NCBI RefSeq assembly: GCF_002159915.1
Contig: NZ_NFJP01000022.1
Location: 1-64,000, forward strand
From: Gordonibacter sp. An230
Lineage (GTDB): Bacteria; Actinomycetota; Coriobacteriia; Coriobacteriales; Eggerthellaceae
DNA length: 64,000 nt
Direction of reading: 5' to 3'
Every line of letters starts with the position of its first letter. The stretch's first letter is position 1. The notes under the pieces are model-generated. The model saw only the letters and a list, made by a program, of their open reading frames with translations, was not told where the DNA came from and searched no databases. A program made the position numbers and the translations under genes. Positions 56,457 through 64,000 of this stretch are shown here, piece by piece.

Positions 56457-57034
56457 CCCAGCCTGCTTTCCTTCGCGCCCTTTTCGAAGAACTTGTCGTT
56501 AATGAACATTCCGAAACGCCCGGCCAGAAGCTCGGTCACAATATTGATCAGCACGCAGATGACCATCATATCGACCGTGTACATCGCCACCATCTGCTGC
56601 GCCTGTTCAAGCGAGATGCTCTCGACGAAAGTCGCCAGCCCATCGGATCCCAGAACGAGCACGAACACTATCATGTGCATCGAGTAGATGAACATCGATG
56701 CCGAAAACGACAGCCACACCCTCTTCTTGTTTCCGTAGTCGCCGGCGATGATCTCTGCGACGATGCCCGCGATCAGGCACAGGGGCGTCGCGACGGCGAA
56801 GCCCATGATCGCGTAGAGCACGCCGTAGATCAACCAGAAGCAGAAGGCCGTCCCCCGTTTTTGCACCTTGCGCGCCATGATGGTGTAAACGGGACCGACG
56901 AAGAAGGCCGCAAATCCCGCCGAGACGTACATGGAAAGCGCGCCGAACATGCCTGTTATCATGCCGACGCCCATCCCGAGAGCGAATCCGATCACTCCCA
57001 GTACCGCTATTGTCGCGATGTCCTTCAGTTTCAT
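56453..57034 (-). CDS. MptD-like ECF substrate-binding (S) component
   Basis: A 193-residue membrane protein of the MptD/Trep_Strep group of S components: about six helices, for example LGVIGFALGMGVGMITGMFG and FAAFFVGPVYTIMARKVQKR, then FWLIYGVLYAIMGFAVATP. The substrate of this group is not established to my knowledge. Its repeated genomic link with siderophore-type ABC proteins points to metal-complex uptake. AAAAGGAGG lies about 7 nt before the start. The ABC gene upstream ends 24 bases away. Confidence 0.85.
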   Translation of the reverse strand: MKLKDIATIAVLGVIGFALGMGVGMITGMFGALSMYVSAGFAAFFVGPVYTIMARKVQKRGTAFCFWLIYGVLYAIMGFAVATPLCLIAGIVAEIIAGDYGNKKRVWLSFSASMFIYSMHMIVFVLVLGSDGLATFVESISLEQAQQMVAMYTVDMMVICVLINIVTELLAGRFGMFINDKFFEKGAKESRLG

Positions 57035-57058
57035 GTGAGCCTCCTTTTGCTCTGTTTG

Positions 57059-58813
57059 CTAGACCAATTGCCACTGGGAGCTTGCGTTGCGCTTGTCCCA
57101 GAAGTCTTTGTATTCTCCTTCGAGGGCGATCAGCTCGTTGTGCGTCCCTGTCTCCGCAACCTTGCCCGAGCTGTCCATGACCACGATCTTGTCCGCCATG
57201 CGCACGGTTTCGAGCTTGTGCGCGACCACGATGAGCGTGGAGCGTCGTTTGAGCGTCTCTATTGAGCGAACGACGTTCTTCTCGTTTTCCGCATCGAGAG
57301 CCGACGTCGCCTCGTCCAGGAGCACGATGGGGGCTTGCTTGAGAAGCGCTCGAGCAATGGAAACGCGCTGCCGCTCGCCGCCGGAAAGCGAGCGACCTCC
57401 TTCGCCGCACAGCGTCTCCCAGCCCTCAGGAAGGCGCTCGACGACCTCCGTCACCCCGGCAAGGTCAGCGACCGCGCGAAGCTGCTCCTCCGAAGCATCT
57501 GGGTTCGCCATAAGGACGTTGTTTCTCAGCGTGTCGTTAAAGAGATAGACGTCTTGGAAAACGAAAGACACCCGAGCGAAAAGATCCTCTGTCGTCATAT
57601 CGCGGACGTCTACGCCGCCGATCCTGACCGCTCCATCGTCGACGTCGTAAAAACGCGCGATTAGCTTGAGCATAGTTGTCTTGCCGCAACCAGACGGGCC
57701 TACAATGGCGACCATACTGCCTTCCGGAACGTCGAGGTCAACTCCACGAAGGATTGGCTTCTCCTTCATGTAAGAAAAGCGAACCTCTCCCATTCGGACG
57801 CTTGCATCGGTCGGGCGGGCTCTCGACTCGCCTACAACCGGCAGCTCGGCTGCTTCGACGACCTCGTCCATGCCGTCGAGCATTGCCCGGCGGTCCTCCA
57901 TACCGAATAGGGCTGAGGCAATCTCGTTGAGGAGCGTGGTGAACCTTAATGCGACGCCGATCATGACCACCGTCTCAAGTGCCCCGATGCTTCCGCTTGC
58001 ACCCAAGTAGCTCACCGCAATGATCATGCTCACAACGAGCATCTGCACGCTTGTTCCGGAAAGAATTTCGCCGAGGGCACTCCACCACAGGCCGCGGATC
58101 GACCGCTTTCTACCTTCTACGAAACTGCTCTCGAGCTCCTCATAGTCGGCGCCCGCACGGCAGGCGCGCAGGGCTCCCTGGCATCGTGCGAACTCGACTA
58201 TCCTCGCGGCGATGTCCCGCTCGGCGGAATCCTCTAACCCGTTTCCTTTTCCGACGCATGCCTGTGAAACGCGCAGAAGAAGGAAAAGGATTGGGATGGA
58301 AAGCGTCAGCATGATTCCAATTTGCCAGCTCCAAAGCCACACGGCAGCACAGAACACGATTGCGGCGGCAGCGTTTTTTATAAGCTGGCCAACATAAAGA
58401 GCGGCGGCCTGTCCGGTCGAGATCATTTCCTGCGTAACCATGCGCGAAAGCCTTCCGGCACTATCCGCCTTAAACCAGCCAAGTGGCAAACGCGACACCT
58501 TGTTCCCGATGACCACCTGCATATTGCGCATGAAGCCTAACCCCGCTGCATAGCTGAGCTTGGTACCGAAGAACGAGGCTGTTGAGCCGACGACTGTCAC
58601 CGCCGCAAGCGCGACTGCCCAGCCCCAAAACGTCAAGCCCCATTGGGGGTCGCCGGACTGGAGAGCCATGGTCGCCGGCATCATGATGGCGAGACCGATG
58701 CCGCACATCACGCCGGAAAGGGCGTAGAGCAAAGTTCCCAAACGGTGCTGGCGCCTATCACCCTCGTCCATATAACGACGAAGTCTCGGTAAGAAGCGTT
58801 TGGAATTACTCAT
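57059..58813 (-). CDS. Exporter-fold ABC half-transporter 2 (YbtQ/IrtB-like)
   Basis: A 584-residue half-transporter. Six membrane helices fill residues about 20-310 (GTLLYALSGVMCGIGLAIMM, IAAAIVFCAAVWLW-type stretches). The ATPase domain has Walker A VAIVGPSGCGKTTMLKL, signature [16 protein letters not shown], Walker B IVLLDEATSALDAEN and H-loop VVAHKLETV. The start ATG at 58813 overlaps the stop of the preceding ABC gene (ATGAGTAA). The two half-transporters probably form a heterodimer. Linkage to an ECF uptake system and DtxR recalls YbtPQ, IrtAB and the equibactin locus, where exporter-fold ABC pairs import ferric siderophores. Confidence 0.9.
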   Translation of the reverse strand: MSNSKRFLPRLRRYMDEGDRRQHRLGTLLYALSGVMCGIGLAIMMPATMALQSGDPQWGLTFWGWAVALAAVTVVGSTASFFGTKLSYAAGLGFMRNMQVVIGNKVSRLPLGWFKADSAGRLSRMVTQEMISTGQAAALYVGQLIKNAAAAIVFCAAVWLWSWQIGIMLTLSIPILFLLLRVSQACVGKGNGLEDSAERDIAARIVEFARCQGALRACRAGADYEELESSFVEGRKRSIRGLWWSALGEILSGTSVQMLVVSMIIAVSYLGASGSIGALETVVMIGVALRFTTLLNEIASALFGMEDRRAMLDGMDEVVEAAELPVVGESRARPTDASVRMGEVRFSYMKEKPILRGVDLDVPEGSMVAIVGPSGCGKTTMLKLIARFYDVDDGAVRIGGVDVRDMTTEDLFARVSFVFQDVYLFNDTLRNNVLMANPDASEEQLRAVADLAGVTEVVERLPEGWETLCGEGGRSLSGGERQRVSIARALLKQAPIVLLDEATSALDAENEKNVVRSIETLKRRSTLIVVAHKLETVRMADKIVVMDSSGKVAETGTHNELIALEGEYKDFWDKRNASSQWQLV

Positions 58814-60599
58814 CTGCATCGCCCTCTTCTTCACTACCGCAGAGGCCTCCCTGCTTGAGAAGCGCCTGATAATGCTCGTTGTCTTGAATCTCCGCATGCG
58901 TTCCAAGGGCGACGATCTTACCTTCTTCCAACACGGCTATTTGATCGGCACCTAGAACAGCGTTGAGCCGGTGGGCGATGGCCAGAACGGTTCGGCCCTC
59001 GACCAAGGCGCTCAGCGCTTTCTGGATTTCGAGCTCTGAATCCGGGTCAGCAAAAGCGGTGGCCTCATCCATGATGAGGATCGGCGTATCAGCTAAAAGG
59101 GCACGCGCTATACTCACGCGCTGGCTCTCACCGCCTGAGAGCGAGCAGTCGGTTCCCAAAACGCTGTCGTATCCCTTGGGCAGCGACATGATGAAATCGT
59201 CGATCTGCGCCGTACGGGCAGCCTCCCGAATCTCCTCCAGGGAAGCCTCCGGCTTAGCTAAAGAAATGTTTCTTCCGATGGAGGCGTTGATTAGCATCGG
59301 GTCCTGGAGCACGAACGAAACCATGTTGTAGAGATCACGAGAGGAGATGTCTCTCAGATCGACGCCGCCGAAACGGATGGAGCCGCTTTCCGGGTCGTCG
59401 AAGCGCGCGATGAGTGTGGCGAGTGTCGATTTACCCGAGCCTGACGGGCCGATGAGCGCCGTCGTGGTGCCGGGATTAAGGACAAGACTGACACCGCGCA
59501 AGGCCTGGGTATCGCCGTAGGAGTACGATACGTCGTTCACCTCAACGACGACCCCGTCGGGCTTCTTTGAGGTTTTCGACTCGGGAATCGACGGCGTGTC
59601 CAGAATCTCGCACAGCCTGACTGCGGCAGCGCCGGCCATCTGGTACGACCACGTGCTGTTGGCGACAGCGCTGATGGCGGTCGGAAGCACGATGGCTATC
59701 AGCGCGCACGCGAGAACCTGGGGGAGAGTGGCCAACCCTGCCCCCATGACAAGCGCGCCGCCGCCGAGGTTGATCAGCAGCAGCAAGGGGGAGGAGATGA
59801 GCTCGCCGGCAATCGAGCAAAGCCCAATGAGCGGGGCGCACCAGTCCCAGTACGACTGGGAGAATGCCGATGCTGCGTCCGCGTAATTACGATGCGCCTC
59901 TCCTGTTTTTCCGAACGCTTTGACCACCTTGATGCCGGACACGAGCTCGACCATCGTCGAAGACACTTGTGCAAGGTGCCCGTTCATCTCGGCGGTTTTC
60001 GGTCCCATATCCTTCATAGAGAGCGCCTGCAGCAGGAAATAGAAGGGGATTGTGGCGATACCGATGAGCGCCAAGCGCCAATTGATCCAGAACATGAAAG
60101 CCAGAAGAACCATCGGCTGTAAAACGCCGTTAAGACGGTCGACCGGTCCGTGTGCGATGACGGTGTGGACCGTCTTCGTGTCATCCTGCACAGCGCTTCT
60201 GACCTTGCCGGATTCCGTAGCGCTAAACCAAGCAAGAGGCGCGCGGCTCAACCGCTCAACGATACCCTTGCGAATGACGTAGCGCAGTTTCATATCGGCA
60301 AAATGCGTGATGATGAGCGCAAGAGCGCGAAAGAACAGCTGCGAGAGAAATGCCATAACGAGAAGGAGCGCAATTTCGTGCACTTTAGACGCATCGACCT
60401 GCGCGAGCGGGCCTTCCCCCGCTAGGAACAGATCCCCCAGCCACACCAAAGCCAAATACGGTGCAAAGGACAGAAGCGCCGAGAGCACGGTGAACGCCTG
60501 CGCCAGCATGACGCGTCCCTTGACAGGTCTGGACAGGCGCCTGATGGCTTCCCGCCCCGCCTCGTCCCTTTGCCGGTCTTGCTCGCTTGTCTCTGTCAT
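58806..60599 (-). CDS. Exporter-fold ABC half-transporter 1 (YbtP/IrtA-like)
   Basis: A 597-residue half-transporter. Six helices lie in the first 320 residues (LSALLSFAPYLALVWLGDLF and MVLLAFMFWINWRLALIGIA). The ATPase domain has Walker A ALIGPSGSGKSTLATLI, signature LSGGESQRVSIARALL, Walker B ILIMDEATAFADPDSE and H-loop AIAHRLNAV. It is the first gene of the five-gene ABC-ABC-S-T-A run. A TetR-type operator (60631-60649) lies in front of it, and the TetR gene is just upstream on the same strand. Confidence 0.9.
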   Translation of the reverse strand: MTETSEQDRQRDEAGREAIRRLSRPVKGRVMLAQAFTVLSALLSFAPYLALVWLGDLFLAGEGPLAQVDASKVHEIALLLVMAFLSQLFFRALALIITHFADMKLRYVIRKGIVERLSRAPLAWFSATESGKVRSAVQDDTKTVHTVIAHGPVDRLNGVLQPMVLLAFMFWINWRLALIGIATIPFYFLLQALSMKDMGPKTAEMNGHLAQVSSTMVELVSGIKVVKAFGKTGEAHRNYADAASAFSQSYWDWCAPLIGLCSIAGELISSPLLLLINLGGGALVMGAGLATLPQVLACALIAIVLPTAISAVANSTWSYQMAGAAAVRLCEILDTPSIPESKTSKKPDGVVVEVNDVSYSYGDTQALRGVSLVLNPGTTTALIGPSGSGKSTLATLIARFDDPESGSIRFGGVDLRDISSRDLYNMVSFVLQDPMLINASIGRNISLAKPEASLEEIREAARTAQIDDFIMSLPKGYDSVLGTDCSLSGGESQRVSIARALLADTPILIMDEATAFADPDSELEIQKALSALVEGRTVLAIAHRLNAVLGADQIAVLEEGKIVALGTHAEIQDNEHYQALLKQGGLCGSEEEGDADE

Positions 60600-60630
60600 G
60601 GCACCACCTCAATCTATTGTCTCGGTTAAT

Positions 60631-60649
60631 AATGACTTAGTTATCTTTG
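60631..60649. promoter_or_regulatory. TetR operator upstream of the ABC operon
   Basis: AATGACTTAGTTATCTTTG matches 61332-61350 (AATAACTTAGCTATCTTTC) at 16 of 19 positions and contains an imperfect dyad ATGAC-TTA-GTTAT. One copy precedes the ABC genes and one the tetR gene. Confidence 0.65.
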
Positions 60650-60672
60650 ACGGCAAAAAAAAGAAAGGGTCG

Positions 60673-61311
60673 TCAAAGCATGCGATATTTCTCCCAGCCC
60701 GCATTGAAGAACGTTGAAATGACCTCGGTCGTCGCGTTGAGCTCCTCGACGCTCTTCGCGTGGATGATATTCTCGGAAAGGGCGCTGTAGAACGCGTGGT
60801 TGACGATGTGGAGAGACTCTTTCGAGATGACGGCTCGAGCCTTCTCTGCGCCGTGGATCAGCTCGAGAACGCGGAGGGTGGTCCTGTCCTCCTCGTCGAC
60901 GAGCCAGTCAAGAAAGTGCTCGTAGGGGGTGCCGTAGGAGCGGAACACAAGGAGCTCGTAGATGTCGCGATGGGAGTACAGCATCGCCGTGGTCGCGAGC
61001 GTCCCCGCCGCCTTGGCCTCGAGCGCGGCGCGCACCTGCTCCGGGGTCACGGGCTTCCCTTCGTCGTACCCAGCGAAACCTCGCTTCTCGCCTTGGGCGT
61101 AAGCTTTGCGAATCATGCTCGCCAGCGGCTCGACCAGCTCCGAGAAGAGCGCCTCCTTGTCTTTAAAATGCTTGTAGAACGCCCCGGTGGTCACGCCGGC
61201 AGCCTTGCAGATCCTGCGCAGGTTCGCCTTCTCGAACCCCTCTTCCAGAAACGCCGCAAGACCGCTCTTCAAGATGCGCTCGTGCGTCTCCTGGTAGTTG
61301 CCGTTGCTCAC
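60673..61311 (-). CDS. TetR-family regulator
   Basis: A 212-residue regulator with an N-terminal TetR helix-turn-helix (ILKSGLAAFLEEGFEKANLR and RICKAAGVTTGAFYKHFKDKE, split, about 12-55) and a helical ligand-binding domain. It probably represses itself and the ABC-ECF operon through paired operators and is released by a metal complex or other ligand. GGAGGT lies 7 nt before the GTG at 61311; a GTG at 61320 is too close to the ribosome site. Confidence 0.9.
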   Translation of the reverse strand: MSNGNYQETHERILKSGLAAFLEEGFEKANLRRICKAAGVTTGAFYKHFKDKEALFSELVEPLASMIRKAYAQGEKRGFAGYDEGKPVTPEQVRAALEAKAAGTLATTAMLYSHRDIYELLVFRSYGTPYEHFLDWLVDEEDRTTLRVLELIHGAEKARAVISKESLHIVNHAFYSALSENIIHAKSVEELNATTEVISTFFNAGWEKYRML

Positions 61312-61331
61312 TGCGGTCACCTCCCTCCAAA

Positions 61332-61350
61332 AATAACTTAGCTATCTTTC
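61332..61350. promoter_or_regulatory. TetR operator upstream of tetR
   Basis: A 19-base element shared with 60631-60649, about 20-40 bases before the tetR start. It indicates autoregulation. Confidence 0.65.
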
Positions 61351-61531
61351 GTGTTGGGGATTTTGCCACCAAAGTTAGTCAATGTCAACTCTTACGCTCA
61401 TGATATCTCGGTAGAAGCGGCCTTGGCTTGATAGGCGGAGGAGCCTCGATGAACCGCCTAGTTAATTTGGGCGGGAACTATCTCTACTCGAATCGAAGCG
61501 GGGCGTCCTGAAAGGTTCTGTCTGGCTACAA

Positions 61532-61761
61532 TCACGTCGCGTGCCGTTTGCTCCACTCGAGCAGCTCGTCCCTGAACGCGAAGCGCCCCCTCTTTCTACC
61601 CATCATCCTCCTGAGCGGCAGGGGGTCGTCCTCCAGGAGGCTCCATTCGTAGACCGCGTTCCTGCTCACACGTAAGAGTATCGCTATCTCCGCCACCGAG
61701 TACGTGTCCTGTATCGGCACGGGGATCTTGACGTACGGGCATCCTGCTGATTCGACTGCCA
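61532..61761 (-). CDS. Small HTH_17/excisionase-like protein, copy 2
   Basis: A protein of about 75 residues beginning MAVESAGCPYVKIPVPIQDT and ending in the FAFRDELLEWSKRHAT block, closely similar to the protein at 52668-52901. GGAAGGAG lies about 8 nt before the ATG at 61761; longer in-frame starts have no support. It has no ICE genes beside it, so it may be a leftover of a second element or a regulator duplicated together with the neighbouring DtxR-ABC unit. Confidence 0.78.
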
Positions 61762-61946
61762 TGCGTCTGCTCCTTCCGGAGCGGCAGACGCTGCACCTCG
61801 GCGTCGCGGGGCTTGGCGGCGATGGCGCGATGCTCGTTGCCATCGCCGCCGCTCGATATCGTCCCCTCGCTCAGCGAGGAGTTGCCTAGTGGGCGGTATC
61901 CGAAACTGAGCCAGTCGCCCAGTCTGGCCTGCAAGCCGCCCTCCGT

Positions 61947-62363
61947 TTACCCGCCATCGCCCTCGTCTCGTCGGCTCCCGAGATAGGCCGCGAAACGTCT
62001 GTAGGAGTCCTCTGACAGGCAGTGCTCCATGCGGCAGGCCTCAGCCGAGGCGGTCTCGGCGTCCACGCCTGACTCGACGAGCAGCCGCTCGAAGAAGCGG
62101 TGCTTGTCGAGGGTGGCCTCGGCGAGGCGCCCGCCCTCCTCGGTCAGCCGCACGTCGCGGCCGACCACCTCGGCGAGGCCCCTGCGCGCCAGGTTGCCGA
62201 GCGCCTTGGTGACGCTCGGCTTGGCGACGCCCATGCGCTCGGCGATGTCCACGTTGCGGCACGACCCGCGCAGGCGGCGGATCACGAGGATGGCCTCGAG
62301 GTAGTCCTCGGAGGATTCTCGCCCGCCCACCCGCTCATCTGCCCGTCGGGACATCGGCGGCAT
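61947..62363 (-). CDS. DtxR-family metal-dependent repressor, copy 2
   Basis: A 138-residue DtxR-like regulator, about 75% similar to the one at 53636. It has the winged helix (ESSEDYLEAILVIRRLRGSC and VDIAERMGVAKPSVTKALG), then DVRLTEEGGRLAEATLDKHR and the metal-site segment EACRMEHCLSEDSYRRF. Its start overlaps the 3' end of the ABC gene (stop 62335) by 29 bases, so it is co-transcribed with the transporter it presumably controls. The same ABC-DtxR overlap is seen at the left edge of the window. Confidence 0.9.
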   Translation of the reverse strand: MPPMSRRADERVGGRESSEDYLEAILVIRRLRGSCRNVDIAERMGVAKPSVTKALGNLARRGLAEVVGRDVRLTEEGGRLAEATLDKHRFFERLLVESGVDAETASAEACRMEHCLSEDSYRRFAAYLGSRRDEGDGG

Positions 62364-64000
62364 CGCCCCTGTCGGCGGGAACGGTCCACGACGAGCTTTC
62401 CTGCTGGAGCCTCCACAGCCTCGCGTACAGCCCGTCTTCGGCGAGCAGCGTCTTGTGGTTCCCCTCCTCCGCCACGCGCCCGCTGTCTAGGACGACGATC
62501 TTGTCCGCATTGGCGACGGTCCTCAGTCGATGGGCGATGACGATTACCGTTTTGCCTGCGCACAGGGTTCCGACCGCTCTCTGGATAAGCGTCTCGTTCT
62601 CGGGGTCGAGCGAGGCGGTCGCCTCGTCGAGGAGCACCACGGGCGCGTCTTTCAGGAGAGCCCTCGCAATGGAGAGGCGCTGGCGCTCCCCGCCCGAGAG
62701 GGAGGCGCCGTTCTCGCCCAGCACCGTGTCGAACCCCTGGGGAAGCCTCTCGATGAACTCCAGGCAGTGCGCCGCCCTTGCAGCCTCGGCCACCTCTTCG
62801 TCGGAGGCGCCTTCGCGGCCGATGCGAATATTGTTCGCAACCGTGTCGTCGAAAAGGACCACGTCCTGGAAGACTATGGAGACGTGCGCGAGCCACGATT
62901 CCTCGGAGAACTCGGCGATGTCCTTTCCAGAGCAGAGGACCCTGCCGCTGTCGGGCTCCCAGAATTTGGCCGCCAGCTGGGCGCAGGTCGACTTGCCCGA
63001 GCCGCTCGGCCCGACGAGCGCGGTGACTTCCCCCTCGCGCGCGACGAAGCTTACGCCGTGGAGCACCTCTTCGTCGCCGTACCCGAACCGGACGCCCTGG
63101 AAGGACAGGTCGTGGCCGGGCACATCCGCCGAGGCGGACCCCCTCGCTTCGGGCTCGTCCATGACCGCCTTGATCCGGGCCGTCTTGGTCGAGAGGTTGA
63201 GAAGGTTGGGCAGCTGCGAGACGAGGGCGAGGATGGGCCCGTAGACGCGGGAGACGATGAGCAAGAACATGAGCAGAACCATGAAGTCGACGCCGCCGGA
63301 GGCGAGAAGCACCGCCCCGACGCAGGCGGTCAAACCGACTCCCGAGCGGAGGATAGCACTCGCAAGGGAGACGGAGACGTCGACGGCGAGCTCGACCCGC
63401 ATCGTCACTCTCTTGAGCTCGAGCATCGCCTGCTCCATGGCGGCGGAGTCCTTGCCCACCGCCCTGCAGGCCCTTATGTCCTTGATGCCTTCGAGGTAGT
63501 CCTGCACGCGCGCCAGCGCATCCAGGCGGACGCGGTTCTGCCTTTCGAAAAGGCGCGACTGATGGCGTCGGCTCAAGGCGATGACCCCCGCCGAAAGCGG
63601 AAGCGTGACCATAACGCAGCAGGCGAGCCTCCAGTCGAAGAAGGCGAGCATCACGCAGATGACCACGGTCGACACGATTCCGGCGATGAGCTGCGGGAGC
63701 GTCGAGGAGAGCATGGACTCCTGCGCCGTCACGTCCCCCATGATGCGGTCGGCAACGTCGGTCGTGTCCCGGCGGTTGAAGAAGCTCATGGGCAGCTTCC
63801 TCAGGTGGTCGGCGAGGCGCAGGCGGATGCCCTCGGACTCGGTGTAGGCGGCCACGTAGGTTTTCTTGTAGTCGTTCCTCGAGGCGAAAAAGACCACGAC
63901 CGCCCCCGCGATCCCAACGGCGAAGATCGCCCAGAGCGCGCTCGCGTCGAAGGGCTCGCCCGCAAGGGTCCCCACAAGGGCCGCGAACGCGGCGACCGTG
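62335..64000 (-). CDS. Exporter-fold ABC transporter, partial (runs past window end)
   Basis: The C-terminal 555 residues of an ABC half-transporter. Membrane helices (WAIFAVGIAGAVVVFFASRN and LPQLIAGIVSTVVICVMLAF, and others) are followed by the ATPase domain with Walker A ALVGPSGSGKSTCAQLA, signature [16 protein letters not shown], Walker [17 protein letters not shown] and H-loop [13 protein letters not shown]. The frame is still open at 64000, so the start is outside. It is paralogous to the fragment at 140-509. With the following DtxR gene it forms the same unit as at the left edge, probably one half of an iron-complex transporter pair. Confidence 0.92.
   Translation of the reverse strand, partial: TVAAFAALVGTLAGEPFDASALWAIFAVGIAGAVVVFFASRNDYKKTYVAAYTESEGIRLRLADHLRKLPMSFFNRRDTTDVADRIMGDVTAQESMLSSTLPQLIAGIVSTVVICVMLAFFDWRLACCVMVTLPLSAGVIALSRRHQSRLFERQNRVRLDALARVQDYLEGIKDIRACRAVGKDSAAMEQAMLELKRVTMRVELAVDVSVSLASAILRSGVGLTACVGAVLLASGGVDFMVLLMFLLIVSRVYGPILALVSQLPNLLNLSTKTARIKAVMDEPEARGSASADVPGHDLSFQGVRFGYGDEEVLHGVSFVAREGEVTALVGPSGSGKSTCAQLAAKFWEPDSGRVLCSGKDIAEFSEESWLAHVSIVFQDVVLFDDTVANNIRIGREGASDEEVAEAARAAHCLEFIERLPQGFDTVLGENGASLSGGERQRLSIARALLKDAPVVLLDEATASLDPENETLIQRAVGTLCAGKTVIVIAHRLRTVANADKIVVLDSGRVAEEGNHKTLLAEDGLYARLWRLQQESSSWTVPADRGDAADVPTGR

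Noticed and set aside
61449-61511. 20-residue plus-strand ORF with a GGAGGAG ribosome site
   Set aside because: It begins MNRLVNLGG and has good initiation signals. However, the same bases form a small hairpin (AGGCGG with CCGCCT), no gene follows on that strand and nothing else supports it.

Overview
The window is high-GC DNA packed with mobile elements. It probably comes from a gut or oral actinobacterium of class Coriobacteriia. That placement is an inference from the GC-rich coding style, VaFE/SpaA-type surface adhesins with class B sortases, DtxR regulators beside exporter-fold ABC transporters, and a Gram-positive VirB4/VirD4 conjugation system. I found no rRNA, tRNA or CRISPR array.

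Layout. (1) 1-509: remnants of a DtxR-family regulator (internally deleted) and of an ABC exporter, cut by an IS3-family insertion sequence at 510-1823. (2) 1824-17275: remains of a prophage head module on the minus strand, a broken portal gene at one end and a scaffold gene plus a truncated capsid gene at the other. Between them sits a complete type 3 BREX phage-defence operon in canonical order (brxF, brxC, pglXI, brxHII, pglZ, brxA), followed by a GmrSD-like DUF262/DUF1524 nuclease gene. (3) 17.4-24.1 kb: a lipoprotein, a two-gene cassette of glycine-rich membrane-associated proteins, a class B sortase with a beheaded adhesin gene, a membrane protein and an alpha/beta hydrolase. (4) 24.1-25.2 kb: gene-free DNA with two unusual repeat arrays, probably near the left end of an integrative conjugative element (ICE). 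(5) About 25.2-53.2 kb: the ICE. It holds a HEPN-like cargo gene, an XRE repressor, excisionase, tyrosine integrase, MobC-like protein, YraN-like protein, ParA/ParB, a candidate oriT, MobC and relaxase, a toxin-antitoxin pair continuous with three unknown genes, sortase and VaFE adhesin, then VirB6-, VirB1-, VirB4-, VirB3- and VirB2-like genes, VirD4, DnaC-like and replication-initiator-like genes, and two small HTH proteins. (6) 53.6-61.3 kb: a likely metallophore or metal uptake module: DtxR regulator, ECF transporter (A, T and S parts), two exporter-fold ABC half-transporters and their TetR regulator. (7) 61.5-64.0 kb: a paralogous HTH gene, another DtxR gene and another ABC transporter that runs out of the window.

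How it fits together. BREX should methylate host DNA through PglXI and block unmodified phage DNA. The DUF262/DUF1524 enzyme would add attack on modified phage DNA. The ICE carries its own excision, partition, replication and transfer functions. One XRE-type operator sequence occurs between the repressor and xis-int and again in front of parAB, which suggests that excision and maintenance are co-regulated. Three DtxR/ABC units (left edge, 53.6-60.6 kb, right edge) are paralogous, and their repeats plus IS copies are likely sources of the rearrangements seen.
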